Of a DNA stretch of 45,664 nucleotides, positions 16,952 to 24,622 are shown in pieces (position 1 is the first letter of the stretch; every line of letters begins with the position of its first letter). Position numbers and translations under genes: made by a program. The notes below the pieces were generated by a model, which saw nothing but the letters and a program-made list of their open reading frames with translations, did not search any database and was not told where the DNA came from. This stretch comes from Paenibacillus agaridevorans (GTDB lineage Bacteria > Bacillota > Bacilli > Paenibacillales > Paenibacillaceae): the NCBI RefSeq assembly GCF_003112455.1, contig NZ_BDQX01000384.1:13967-59630 (forward strand). The letters run 5' to 3'.

Positions 16952-18697
16952 TTAATTCTCAATCGTCGCTTCCAACTGCTGGCGATCGTATTGCTCCTTG
17001 TACCAGCCGCCGCGCTCCAGCAGCGTCTCATGCGTGCCTTCCTCTACGATCCGTCCATCGTCCATGACGATAATCCAGTCCGCATGCTGCACGGCCGACA
17101 GCCGGTGCGTCGTAATAAGCGTAGTTTTGCCAGCACGTTCCGTCCGAATGCCATCGATAATCTCGGCTTCCGTCTTTGCGTCAACCGCCGACAATGCGTC
17201 ATCCAGCATCAGAATGTCAGGATCCGCGATCAGGGCGCGGGCAATGCTGACCCGCTGCTTCTGACCGCCGGACAAGGCGACGCCCTTCTCGCCGACCATC
17301 GTATCCAGCCCCTCTGGCAAAAATACGATATCCTTCGCAAACGAAGCTCGCTCCAGCGCCCGCTGAAGCTCCTCCTCCGTCGCGCCCGAGCGCCCGAAGA
17401 AGATGTTTTCTCTAATCGTCTTCGAAAACAGAATCGGCTGCTGCGGCACGTAGCCGATCCAGCCAAGCACTTTGTCTTTCGATAACCCTTCGATTGGTTC
17501 GCCGGACAGCTTGAGCGCCCCCTTGCCTACGGGGTACTCTCGAAGCAGCTGCTTCAGCAGCGTCGTCTTGCCGCTGCCCGTACGTCCCACGATGCCAAGC
17601 GTCTGTCCTTGCTTTAGCTCGATTGCAACGCCCGACAAGTTGTCGGTCTCGGACGACGGATATTTAAACGTTACGCGGTCGAACTCGATCTCCGTCGGCT
17701 CGCTTACTTCTGCAAGCTCCGAAGCATCCTTTACGTCCGGCTTGTAGCCGAGCGTCTCGTTGACCCGGTCAAGCGAAGCGTTGCCGCGCTGCATAATGTT
17801 GATTAGCTCGCCAATGGCGAACATCGGCCAGATCAGCATTCCCAGGAAGATATTAAAGGAAACCAGCTCTCCCAGCGTAATTTCGTTCTGGAATACGAGG
17901 AAGCCGCCATAGCAGAGACCGATCAGGTAGCTTGTGCCGACCAACATTTTCATCGTCGGCTCAAAAAGCGCGTCGATGCGGGCTACGGCGATGTTTTTCC
18001 CCAGTACCTCGTCGGTTTTGGCGCCGAAGCGGGCTTCGCTTGCTTCCTCCTGCACGAAGGCGCGGATGACGCGAACGCCGGATACGGATTCCAGCACGCT
18101 GTCGTTCAGCTCGCCAAACGCGTCCTGTGCATCCGTGAACCGCTCATGAATTTTTTTCCCGTAGTAGGACATCGCGATCGCCATTAGCGGCAGAGGCAGC
18201 AACGCCGCCAAGGTCAGCTTCAGGCTGATTCCCGCCGCCATTACGATCAGAATCGTGATCATGAACAAGGTAGAGTCGACAAGCGTCAGAATGCCGAAGC
18301 CCGCCGTCGTCGCTACCGCGCCAAGGTCGTTCGTCGCGCGCGCCATCAGATCGCCCGTCCGGTTGCGTTCGTAGAACGTTGGCGTCATCTTTAGAAAATG
18401 TCCGATCAGACTGGATCGCAAAAGCCGCTCCAGCACGAAGGCGCCGCCGAACAGCTTGTAATGCCACACATAAGTAATCAGATACCCGACAACCGTCAGC
18501 CCGATCCACAAATACATGATGCGGTTGAATTCCGGCGTCCCAAGAGTGCTCTGGCTGATGCCGTCCACGATGTAGCCGAGCAGCCATGGCGGGATAATGT
18601 CGATAATGCCCGTCAGCACGAGCAGCGTGATCGACAGCGTGTATCGCTTCCAGCTTAGCTTGAAAAACCAGCCCAATTTCGTTAATACGCTGAACAT
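16952..18697 (-). CDS. bmrC: Heterodimeric ABC multidrug exporter, BmrC/YheI-like half
   Basis: The 581-residue half-transporter has Walker A GIVGRTGSGKTTLLKQLL, signature LSGGQKQRVSIARAL and H-loop ITTHRLS. Its Walker B reads ILMLDDALSAVD: the catalytic Glu is replaced by Asp. This is the degenerate-site pattern of heterodimeric exporters, where one of the two ATP sites is weak. ATG 18697 is chosen because GAGG lies 6 bases before it; the frame extends back through the upstream terminator, which argues against a longer protein. The gene is preceded by a leader peptide, hairpins and an intrinsic terminator, so its expression is probably controlled by attenuation. Confidence 0.88.
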   Translation of the reverse strand: MFSVLTKLGWFFKLSWKRYTLSITLLVLTGIIDIIPPWLLGYIVDGISQSTLGTPEFNRIMYLWIGLTVVGYLITYVWHYKLFGGAFVLERLLRSSLIGHFLKMTPTFYERNRTGDLMARATNDLGAVATTAGFGILTLVDSTLFMITILIVMAAGISLKLTLAALLPLPLMAIAMSYYGKKIHERFTDAQDAFGELNDSVLESVSGVRVIRAFVQEEASEARFGAKTDEVLGKNIAVARIDALFEPTMKMLVGTSYLIGLCYGGFLVFQNEITLGELVSFNIFLGMLIWPMFAIGELINIMQRGNASLDRVNETLGYKPDVKDASELAEVSEPTEIEFDRVTFKYPSSETDNLSGVAIELKQGQTLGIVGRTGSGKTTLLKQLLREYPVGKGALKLSGEPIEGLSKDKVLGWIGYVPQQPILFSKTIRENIFFGRSGATEEELQRALERASFAKDIVFLPEGLDTMVGEKGVALSGGQKQRVSIARALIADPDILMLDDALSAVDAKTEAEIIDGIRTERAGKTTLITTHRLSAVQHADWIIVMDDGRIVEEGTHETLLERGGWYKEQYDRQQLEATIEN

Positions 18698-18733
18698 TGT
18701 TAGCCTCACACCTTCCGTTCGAACCTCTTGAAT

Positions 18734-18767
18734 ATAAAAAAAGCATGCCGCCGTAAGCGACACGCTT
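18734..18767 (-). terminator. Attenuator terminator in the leader of the bmrCD-like operon
   Basis: On the minus strand AAGCGTGTCGC and GGCGGCATGCTT form an 11-pair stem (two wobbles) with a short TTAC loop, directly followed by seven T residues. It ends only 37 bases before the BmrC-like start codon and downstream of the promoter, so it must act as a conditional terminator within the leader. Confidence 0.8.
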
Positions 18768-18778
18768 CCTCGTCCAAG

Positions 18779-18862
18779 GGAGTTCGCACCCGCATAGCGG
18801 GTTCGCGAAAGCTCCTATTGACGCAGCAAAGGCGCATAGTTACGGCAACGTAACCACACGCC
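18779..18862 (-). promoter_or_regulatory. Two leader hairpins upstream of the attenuator
   Basis: The first hairpin (18831-18862) pairs 14 positions, some G-U, around a TTGC loop. The second (18779-18815) combines CCCGC/GCGGG, TTCGC/GCGAA and GAG/CTC. Both lie between the leader-peptide stop and the terminator. They are candidates for the alternative structures that decide between termination and read-through. The exact antiterminator pairing needs folding. Confidence 0.55.
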
Positions 18863-18889
18863 TTCGATCCAGGGGGGATTCCCTTTGTA

Positions 18890-18988
18890 TCAAAGAGACA
18901 ACTCGCGTGAGTAGATTACGTCCATGAAATATAGCTGATGCAAATGCGCATCATGATGGATGGCGTTAAAACGTCCATTGTTATCCAT
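18890..18988 (-). CDS. Leader peptide of the bmrCD-like operon (32 residues, BmrB-like role)
   Basis: An ATG at 18988 opens a 32-codon frame ending in TGA at 18890. A GAGGGG ribosome binding site lies about 10 bases upstream, in a transcript made from the strong promoter at 19090-19118. The peptide begins MDNNGRFNAIHHDAHLHQ and is rich in His, with no membrane segment. It lies ahead of two hairpins and a terminator in front of an ABC drug exporter. In Bacillus subtilis the bmrCD exporter is controlled by translation of the small upstream gene bmrB, with ribosome stalling preventing termination. The layout here is the same. Sequence homology of the peptides is not claimed. Confidence 0.65.
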   Translation of the reverse strand: MDNNGRFNAIHHDAHLHQLYFMDVIYSRELSL

Positions 18989-19089
18989 AGCTCGTAATCC
19001 CCTCTCTCATTATCTTCTGTTCGTATAGCCGGTTCACTCAAGCACGCTATGCCTCCCAGACATCAGCCGTTGCTTGAATCCACTTTGTC

Positions 19090-19118
19090 ACTTTAACATC
19101 GGAAGAAAACACTGTCAA
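19090..19118 (-). promoter_or_regulatory. Strong SigA-type promoter of the bmrCD-like operon
   Basis: A consensus -35 box TTGACA (19113-19118) and a -10 box TAAAGT (19090-19095) are 17 bases apart on the minus strand. Transcription would start near 19083 and run through a leader of almost 390 bases before the BmrC-like start codon. Confidence 0.8.
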
Positions 19119-19242
19119 TTGTAATCTTCGCTAAAATTATTTTTTACCGAATTGGCGTTCAGAAAGGCCGAGGGCAGAGGTTTGCTCAAATTATAGGGAT
19201 CTAAGCTTCCTCTATACTTGACCTATAATGCATGGAAACGTT

Positions 19243-19288
19243 ACGAGCCCCTCCGCCATAGGACGGCGTAGCCGTTTCGCCTTGCCGC
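19243..19288 (-). repeat. Dispersed intergenic repeat, copy A
   Basis: Read on the minus strand, this copy begins GCGGCAAGGCGAAACGGC and contains the small palindrome CGGC-GCCG and CCTATGGCGG. It matches copy B at 26626-26674 at about 90 percent over its core, in opposite orientation, 7 kb away. Both lie outside genes. Confidence 0.7.
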
Positions 19289-19474
19289 ATAGGAAAGCAT
19301 CCATTTCGAGTCGCTTGCAGGGCTTGAAATAGGACACCTTAGAAACCAGTAATCAAGGAGTCCAAGGGCTCTGACCGCGACGGCTTGTTTACGACGCTCT
19401 CAGATGCAGATTAGTTTTGCGTAGTTTACGCCGATTTAACGGCTACGAGAGCTGGGCACGAATTGGAGGCGGAT

Positions 19475-19554
19475 GGTGGCGCTGGTGCTAGTGCTGGTGT
19501 TGGTGCTGGTGTTGGTGCTAGTGCTAGTGCTGGTGTTGGCGCTCGTGATGGTGC
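19475..19554. repeat. GGTGYT-type hexamer tandem array
   Basis: Roughly twelve imperfect hexamers of the form GGTGCT, AGTGCT or GGTGTT follow each other. In the plus strand they would encode a Val-Leu run and in the minus strand an Ala-Pro-Thr run. Neither frame has a convincing ribosome binding site, so this is recorded as a simple repeat. Confidence 0.75.
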
Positions 19555-19584
19555 GGACCCTTGGGTATTTTCACAAACGGTACA

Positions 19585-19790
19585 ACAATTGTGCAAAAAT
19601 ACACAATTTAGATGAGGTAAGAGAAATTTATTCGTACATTTGTACATATATACACAAATTTTAGTTCAGAGAGGTCCCGAACGACGATGTGAAGCGAGAA
19701 TTTGTGTATTTTTGTACAATTCGCTATGCAGGGATCCTGTTTGTTTAAAAAATTGGGGATAAATGCACAAATATGCAGAGAGGTCGATGA
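19585..19790. repeat. Cluster of AT-rich degenerate inverted repeats
   Basis: The element (A)TTTGTGTATTTTTGTAC and its inverse (GTACAAAAATACACAAATT) recur at about 19588, 19640, 19700 and, more weakly, 19765. CAGAGAGGTC occurs twice alongside, near 19666 and 19777. The pattern suggests several decayed copies of one short mobile or REP-like unit. No coding potential is evident. Confidence 0.5.
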
Positions 19791-20034
19791 TCGGGCCATG
19801 CTATGTGCAAGACCGTAAAGAGATTTTCTAGGGGAGATGGCGAAACTTAACACGTTGTCCTCATATAGGAAGCTTTTTGCCATACTTGTTCTATATCCGT
19901 ACGGATGGGTAGTGGGGATATTCAAGAGTTCGTAGGTGGGATGCACCTGGGACAGTGATCCATGAATGCAGATAGGTGGGCAATGAGGAGTGTTTTCGAG
20001 TAAAATCTGCATCATCTTGTTCATGAAACGCAAA

Positions 20035-20079
20035 AGTGTCCCCTTGAATATCCTGAAAGAGATTGTTCGAGGGGACACT
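20035..20079. repeat. Perfect 10-base inverted repeat
   Basis: AGTGTCCCCT (20035-20044) and AGGGGACACT (20070-20079) are exact inverted copies with a 25-base loop. No T-run follows on either strand. It lies 74 bases beyond the helicase stop codon and may be part of its 3' untranslated region. Confidence 0.45.
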
Positions 20080-20140
20080 CCATACGTATGAGACGAGCCC
20101 GTTATGTCTACGATATGTGGCCAATCTCGAACTCAAAGGA

Positions 20141-20172
20141 CCGTCAGGTGGTTTATCCCTGACGGCTTTTTT
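20141..20172 (+). terminator. Plus-strand terminator overlapping the helicase 3' end
   Basis: CCGTCAG (20141-20147) pairs with CTGACGG (20159-20165), and CTTTTTT follows on the plus strand. The helicase stop codon on the other strand lies in the loop. The orientation fits a transcript coming from the repeat region, not the helicase, unless it works both ways. Confidence 0.55.
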
Positions 20173-22729
20173 CATTGGCGAGGCTTGCCAGCCACTCCTC
20201 CGGCAGCAATCTGCGATAGGACGGCTGCAAATATCGATCGTCCACAAGCGTAATCGTGCCGCTGTCCGTCTCCGTCCGGATAAGTCTTCCTCCCGCCTGC
20301 AGCACTTTGTTCATGCCCGGGATGACATAGGCGTAATCGTAGCCGCTTTTGCCCTCGCGTTGGAAGAAGTCCCGGAGCAGATTGCGCTCCAGTCCGAGCT
20401 GCGGCAAACCAACGCCGACCACGATAACCCCGATCAGCCGATCGCCCGGCAGATCGACCCCTTCGGAGAAAACGCCGCCCAGCACCGCGAATCCGACCAA
20501 TGTCCGCTCGCCTCCCGGCTGGAAATCCGCCAGGAACGCGTCGCGCTCCTCCTCGCTCATGTCCGTGCGCTGCAGCTTGACGACGGCTCTCGGGTCCGTT
20601 CCCTCAAGCTTGGTGTATGCATCGTAGACGTCCTTCATATACGCATAAGAAGGGAAGAACACAAAATAATTGCCCTTGCGCTTGCCGACCGTATCGGCGA
20701 TAAGCTCCGCTATTGGTCCGTAAGAGTCGTTGCGGTCCTGGTAGCGCGTCGAGATGGGACGCACGTCGACCTGCAACCGTTCGCTCTCGAAGGGGGACGG
20801 CAACGCCAGCGTATAGTCCTGCTCGGAAGCGCCCAGCATGTCCATGTAGTATCGGACCGGGGTTAGCGTAGCGGAGAAATAGACATGCGACCGGTAACCC
20901 TTGGCGGCCTCCTTGAGCAGTTCGGACGGGTCCATGCAGAACAGCTTCACCCGCATGTCAAGGCGCGTCACCTCCGCGAACGTGGCGAAGCGCTCGTCGT
21001 AGAGCTTGGCCGTGCGAAGGAATTGCTGCACGGCGAAATACGCGTCCAGCAATGTAGTATCGCCCTCATCGCCCCTGCTGCCGCTTAAGGCATTCGCGCC
21101 GGAAGCACCCGGAATTACGCCGGCGAGGCCCGCACCCGATGCGCCTGATGCGTCTGGCGCGCCTGATGTGCCCGCCGGCGCAGATGCCATGCTGCCGCTG
21201 CCGACGCCGAAGCCTCCCGTTGCCCCTTGGCCGAAGGCTCCCCCATAACCGCCCTCCAACACCTGCTCGGCTGCCAAGGCGAAGCGCTCCGCATGCTTTA
21301 CCAGCTCGTCCGGCAGCATATCGGATACGATAGGCTTGTCCTTATTGTCCTCGATCGACTTGCGAAGCGCGACAAAATATTCATTGATCGCCTTCGAAGC
21401 TTCGTAAAGACCGCGATGGCCGCCCTTTTGCTCCCGCTGCAGCGTCTGGAACGGCCATCTCGTCAGCTCCGCCGAGAAGATATCCCTTGCCCGATCGACC
21501 AGATTGTGAGCCTCGTCGACGAGCAAAGCCGTCGCCTTCTTCCCTTCGGCGTACTGCCGCTTGAACGAGATGCGAGGATCGAACACATAGTTGTAGTCGC
21601 AGATGACCGCGTCCGAAGCGTAGGCGGCATCAAGCGACATTTCGAAAGGGCAGACGGTATGTTTTCTGGCGTATTGCTCGATCGTGGCACGCGACATGAT
21701 CGTCTCGTGCTCCAGCATGTCGAGGATCGCGCCGTTAATGCGGTCGTAGTAGCCGTCTGCGAACGGACAATGCTCCTTGTCGCAGCGCACCTCGTCCTGG
21801 AAGCAGATCTTGTCCTTCGCGGTAATGGTGACGGAATGGATGTGCAGCCCTCTGTTCTGCATATGCCTAAGCGCATCCTCCGCCGCTGCCCGCGTCGTCG
21901 TGCGCGCGGTCAAATAATAAAGCCGCTTCAGCAGCCCGCCGCCTATCGCTTTGATGGCGGGGTACGTCGTCGAAATCGTCTTGCCGATGCCCGTCGGCGC
22001 CTTCGCGTAAAGCGATACTCCCTCCCCGATCGTCTTGTAGACCGCCCCCGCCAGCTTGCGTTGTCCTGCACGGTAATGGTCGAACGGAAAGGCGAGCGCA
22101 TGAATGCTGGCATCCCGCGTCTCCTCGTGTCGCTGCTTCAGCTTGGCGTAAGGCGCGTATTGACGAAGTATATGCATCACTTGCTCTTCCAGCTCGCCAA
22201 AGCTTGTTTCCCGATGGAACCGCCTCGTCTCTCCCGTATCCTTGTGCACGTAGGTGAGCTGAATGCCGATAGCCGGAAGTCCTTCATCACGCGCATACAT
22301 ATAAGCGTAAAATAAAGCCTGCGCCCAATGGACCGGCTTGTCCTCCAGGGTTGCTAGGTCGGCTCGCGTCGACTTGATCTCGTCGATCGTCGGCGCGGGT
22401 TCCGTCGCAAGCAGCCCGTCGCAACGGCCGTCCACCGCAAACACCAGGCCGTCGCAAAAAATCTCGGCGCTAAGGTAGACTTCCTTCCGATCACCTTCGC
22501 CGTACGTTTCCTGTATCCGCTGATGCGCCTTCGTTCCCTCTTGCAAGGACTCCATGGATTGCATCCGAGAGTCGATGCTGCCGCTCAGGAACACGTACTC
22601 CACAAGCTGCCGGACCGGCAGCGCCACCGTGTACGGCGGCTTCTCGGTCTGCTTTTCGCCATCCCGAAGCTCCGGCTCCCGTTGAACGGATTCGCGCTCC
22701 TCTGCCGCCTTCTCCTTCGTCTCGTCCAT
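20153..22729 (-). CDS. XPD/DinG-type DNA helicase with N-terminal PD-(D/E)XK nuclease-like domain
   Basis: Near residues 95-120 the protein has VDGRCDGLL followed by EIKST, the D...ExK pattern of Cas4/RecB-type nucleases. The helicase part has Walker A APTGIGKT (about 245-252), a DEAH box (about 404-407) and motif VI QAGGRLIRT near the C-terminus. Four Cys between about residues 305 and 365 (in KICFQ, VRCDKEHCPF and TVCPF) are placed as in the iron-sulphur cluster of XPD/DinG helicases. About 60 residues (about 493-551) are a Gly/Ala/Ser-rich insertion of low complexity. ATG 22729 starts a hydrophilic N-terminus; the ribosome binding site there is weak (AAGGGCGG). The length is 858 residues. 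A role in DNA repair or replication-fork processing is inferred from the family. Confidence 0.85.
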   Translation of the reverse strand: MDETKEKAAEERESVQREPELRDGEKQTEKPPYTVALPVRQLVEYVFLSGSIDSRMQSMESLQEGTKAHQRIQETYGEGDRKEVYLSAEIFCDGLVFAVDGRCDGLLATEPAPTIDEIKSTRADLATLEDKPVHWAQALFYAYMYARDEGLPAIGIQLTYVHKDTGETRRFHRETSFGELEEQVMHILRQYAPYAKLKQRHEETRDASIHALAFPFDHYRAGQRKLAGAVYKTIGEGVSLYAKAPTGIGKTISTTYPAIKAIGGGLLKRLYYLTARTTTRAAAEDALRHMQNRGLHIHSVTITAKDKICFQDEVRCDKEHCPFADGYYDRINGAILDMLEHETIMSRATIEQYARKHTVCPFEMSLDAAYASDAVICDYNYVFDPRISFKRQYAEGKKATALLVDEAHNLVDRARDIFSAELTRWPFQTLQREQKGGHRGLYEASKAINEYFVALRKSIEDNKDKPIVSDMLPDELVKHAERFALAAEQVLEGGYGGAFGQGATGGFGVGSGSMASAPAGTSGAPDASGASGAGLAGVIPGASGANALSGSRGDEGDTTLLDAYFAVQQFLRTAKLYDERFATFAEVTRLDMRVKLFCMDPSELLKEAAKGYRSHVYFSATLTPVRYYMDMLGASEQDYTLALPSPFESERLQVDVRPISTRYQDRNDSYGPIAELIADTVGKRKGNYFVFFPSYAYMKDVYDAYTKLEGTDPRAVVKLQRTDMSEEERDAFLADFQPGGERTLVGFAVLGGVFSEGVDLPGDRLIGVIVVGVGLPQLGLERNLLRDFFQREGKSGYDYAYVIPGMNKVLQAGGRLIRTETDSGTITLVDDRYLQPSYRRLLPEEWLASLANEKSRQG

Positions 22730-22881
22730 TGCCAGCCGCCCTTCTAGAACATTTGTTCCGCCATTGTACCATACTTTTAAAGAGTGGGGTAAGCAGGTTA
22801 ATCTGTTGGAGCGGCGAGGCAGGTCAACATTTTGTTGTAGTTTCCGTCTAAATATTGGAAGATAGAAGAGGGGTGCTGACA

Positions 22882-23259
22882 ATGGGGCGAAGCTTTGTTT
22901 TATTGATCCTTATTTGTACTTTTGTTGCTGGATGCGGCGGGACGTCGTCTAAGTCCATGCAAGGAATGATTGATAGCATGGAAGCCGGTATCTTGCATGT
23001 GGACTGTACCGATGAGGTGAACAAAGGAAAAAAGACGGATTTCATTCTTCTTGTCGGTTATAGTTGTGCTGTTTCTATTACAGATCAAACAACTTTTCGT
23101 GATGAAGACGGCAAATCGCTAACGGCAGAAGATTTTCCATCCGAATCAACTGTCAAAATCATTTTTTCCGAGCCCGTCAATATCAGACGGAGCTTCGAAA
23201 AAGAAGAGCCGCTCAATCTTGCAGCAAAGGAAATCATATTGATACAGCCAGACTTTTAA
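22882..23259 (+). CDS. Small predicted lipoprotein of unknown function
   Basis: This 125-residue protein begins with a lipoprotein signal peptide ending in VAGC, so it should be anchored on the outer face of the membrane. The rest is hydrophilic, with two further Cys (VDCTDE and GYSCAV) and no family I recognise. ATG 22882 is preceded by GAGGGGTG; the frame is open slightly further upstream without a site. It is divergent from the helicase gene. The following small membrane gene has its AAGGAGG overlapping this stop codon, so the two are co-transcribed. Confidence 0.75.
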   Translation: MGRSFVLLILICTFVAGCGGTSSKSMQGMIDSMEAGILHVDCTDEVNKGKKTDFILLVGYSCAVSITDQTTFRDEDGKSLTAEDFPSESTVKIIFSEPVNIRRSFEKEEPLNLAAKEIILIQPDF

Positions 23260-23278
23260 GGAGGGAATTCCACCTGCT

Positions 23279-23458
23279 ATGGACAATGATAAAAATAAAG
23301 AAATCGACGAACTAAAGCAGCGGATCGCGACACTCGAGAATCAGGTTAACAACACTCCTCGGAGATCGAATCTTTGGAGATTCGGCATAACTTTTATCAT
23401 TGTTTTATTTGCTTTAATGGTTTCTATTGGCGTGTTCCAGTTTGTTGCCGTCAAATGA
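23279..23458 (+). CDS. Small bitopic membrane protein with N-terminal coiled coil (59 residues)
   Basis: The protein starts with a charged heptad-like helix (KEIDELKQRIATLENQV) and ends with one hydrophobic segment (FGITFIIVLFALMVSIGVF) and a short tail. AAGGAGG lies 14 bases before the ATG, a longer gap than usual, and overlaps the stop of the lipoprotein gene. The pairing suggests both act at the membrane, but no function is known. The downstream ROK kinase starts 50 bases later. Confidence 0.65.
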   Translation: MDNDKNKEIDELKQRIATLENQVNNTPRRSNLWRFGITFIIVLFALMVSIGVFQFVAVK

Positions 23459-23508
23459 GCATGGCACAAGGTCGCTACACCGTACGCTATCAAGAAGGAG
23501 ACACCCAC

Positions 23509-24492
23509 ATGCACCAAGCACCCAACTATTTCCTTGGCATCGACCTCGGCGGAACCCATATAAAGTCGGCCCTGCTGGACATCAATCTGAACGTTATTAC
23601 CGAAAGAAGCGATCCCACCAACGCCTCGAAAGGCCCCGATCATGTGCTACGCACCATGAAAAGCATTGTCCGCAAGATGATGCAGTCTCAAGGGCTGAAA
23701 GACGAGCATGTAGCGGGCATGGGACTCGGCATCCCCGGCTTGCTGGATCCCAAGGAAGGACTCTCGATCTTCTCTCCGAACTTCCCTGGGTGGGAGAATA
23801 TCCATGTTGTAAGGGAGATGAGCAAGAACTTGTCCTTCCCCGTATTCATTGACAACGATGTCCGAGTGAATCTGTATGGGGAATGGCATTATGGAGCGGG
23901 AAAAGGACGGAAGAACCTCGTGCTGATCACCATTGGGACAGGATTGGGATCCGGGGTCGTAGTGGATGGAAAGGTGCTGTACGGCACCACCTCCAGTGTC
24001 GGCGAGATTGGTCATATGAACATGTACCGGGCAGGCCGGCCCTGCAGATGCGGCAGCTCGGGATGTCTCGGCAGGTATGTGTCGGCGATCGGCATGGTAC
24101 GTACCTGCGTGGAGAAGCTGGAGAGCGGAGCCGGCAGCGTGCTTCAAACCTGGGTTAATGGTGATTATAAGGCTATCACCGCCAAACTCATCTCGGATGC
24201 CTATGACTTGGAAGATCCATTGGCTATAGAGGTCATGCACGAAACGGGCACCCTTCTCGGCTTCGGCCTGTCGAACGTCATTAACTTATTCAATCCGGAG
24301 CTGATTATCATCGGAGGCGGCGTATCGGCAGCCGGGGACCGTCTATTGAACACCGTTCGGGAAACCATCCGTCAGCATACGCTTCAATTGTCATCGGGCG
24401 CCTGCAGCGTAGTCACGGCTCATCTTGGCGGTCGGGCAGGCATGATCGGAGCGGCGGCTTATGCCAAGGAGCGGCTGGAGAGCGCCCGATAA
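23509..24492 (+). CDS. ROK-family sugar kinase (glucokinase type)
   Basis: The 327-residue protein has the ATP-binding GIDLGGTHIK at 10-19, the sugar-binding and catalytic region FIDNDVRVN, the phosphate loop GTGLGSGVVV and the GEIGHM motif with its zinc-ligand His. The zinc motif is CRCGSSGC with Cys at 179, 181 and 186. The Glu that commonly follows (CxE) is Gly here. There is no N-terminal DNA-binding domain, so this is a kinase and not a ROK repressor. It phosphorylates glucose or a related hexose such as N-acetylhexosamine or N-acetylmannosamine. AAGGAGA lies 8 bases before ATG 23509; the frame continues upstream into the preceding small gene but without support. Confidence 0.88.
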   Translation: MHQAPNYFLGIDLGGTHIKSALLDINLNVITERSDPTNASKGPDHVLRTMKSIVRKMMQSQGLKDEHVAGMGLGIPGLLDPKEGLSIFSPNFPGWENIHVVREMSKNLSFPVFIDNDVRVNLYGEWHYGAGKGRKNLVLITIGTGLGSGVVVDGKVLYGTTSSVGEIGHMNMYRAGRPCRCGSSGCLGRYVSAIGMVRTCVEKLESGAGSVLQTWVNGDYKAITAKLISDAYDLEDPLAIEVMHETGTLLGFGLSNVINLFNPELIIIGGGVSAAGDRLLNTVRETIRQHTLQLSSGACSVVTAHLGGRAGMIGAAAYAKERLESAR

Positions 24493-24572
24493 CATCTGCT
24501 TGGGTTGAAGAAGGCTGGATACTTTTTTTATCTTATTTGTTTTATACCAGCAGCTTCAAAGGAGTTTTCAGT

Positions 24573-24611
24573 ATGATTAGGGAAGCAAAAATCATAAATG
24601 TGAAGCTCTGA
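24573..24611 (+). CDS. Possible 12-codon leader ORF before the DUF3885 gene
   Basis: AAAGGAG is followed after 8 bases by an ATG opening the frame MIREAKIINVKL. The TGA stop (24609-24611) touches the AGGAGG that serves the next gene. Such overlap would couple translation of the two, or allow translation of the peptide to control access to the downstream site. It may also be chance. Confidence 0.35.
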   Translation: MIREAKIINVKL

Positions 24612-24622
24612 GGAGGATGTTC

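Larger units (their letters stand above)
19119..20140. other. Repeat-rich non-coding region
   Basis: About 1 kb separates the exporter promoter from the end of the helicase gene. It contains a dispersed repeat (19243-19288), a hexamer tandem array (19475-19554), an AT-rich cluster of short inverted repeats (19585-19790) and a 10-base inverted repeat (20035-20079). Open frames here have no ribosome binding sites and are made of low-complexity or repeat sequence. I see no gene that I can support. Confidence 0.6.

Noticed and set aside
18698..18763. Longer N-terminus of the BmrC-like protein
   Set aside because: The extension would be encoded by the terminator hairpin and its T-run; ATG 18697 has its own ribosome binding site and a normal N-terminus.
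19475..19554. Possible CRISPR-like array in the tandem repeat
   Set aside because: Units are 6 bases with no spacers, and there are no cas genes in the window.
19473..19664. Plus-strand frame encoding a Val-Leu repeat that could look like a membrane segment
   Set aside because: The hydrophobic run comes from the hexamer array and the rest from AT-rich repeats; no ribosome binding site.
19608..20247. Minus-strand frames of 118-156 codons after the helicase gene
   Set aside because: They cover the repeat cluster and overlap the end of the helicase; no start signals and no recognisable sequence.
21227..22315. Plus-strand open frame of about 360 codons opposite the helicase
   Set aside because: Antisense to a well-supported helicase; Arg/Leu-rich composition typical of GC-driven shadow frames.
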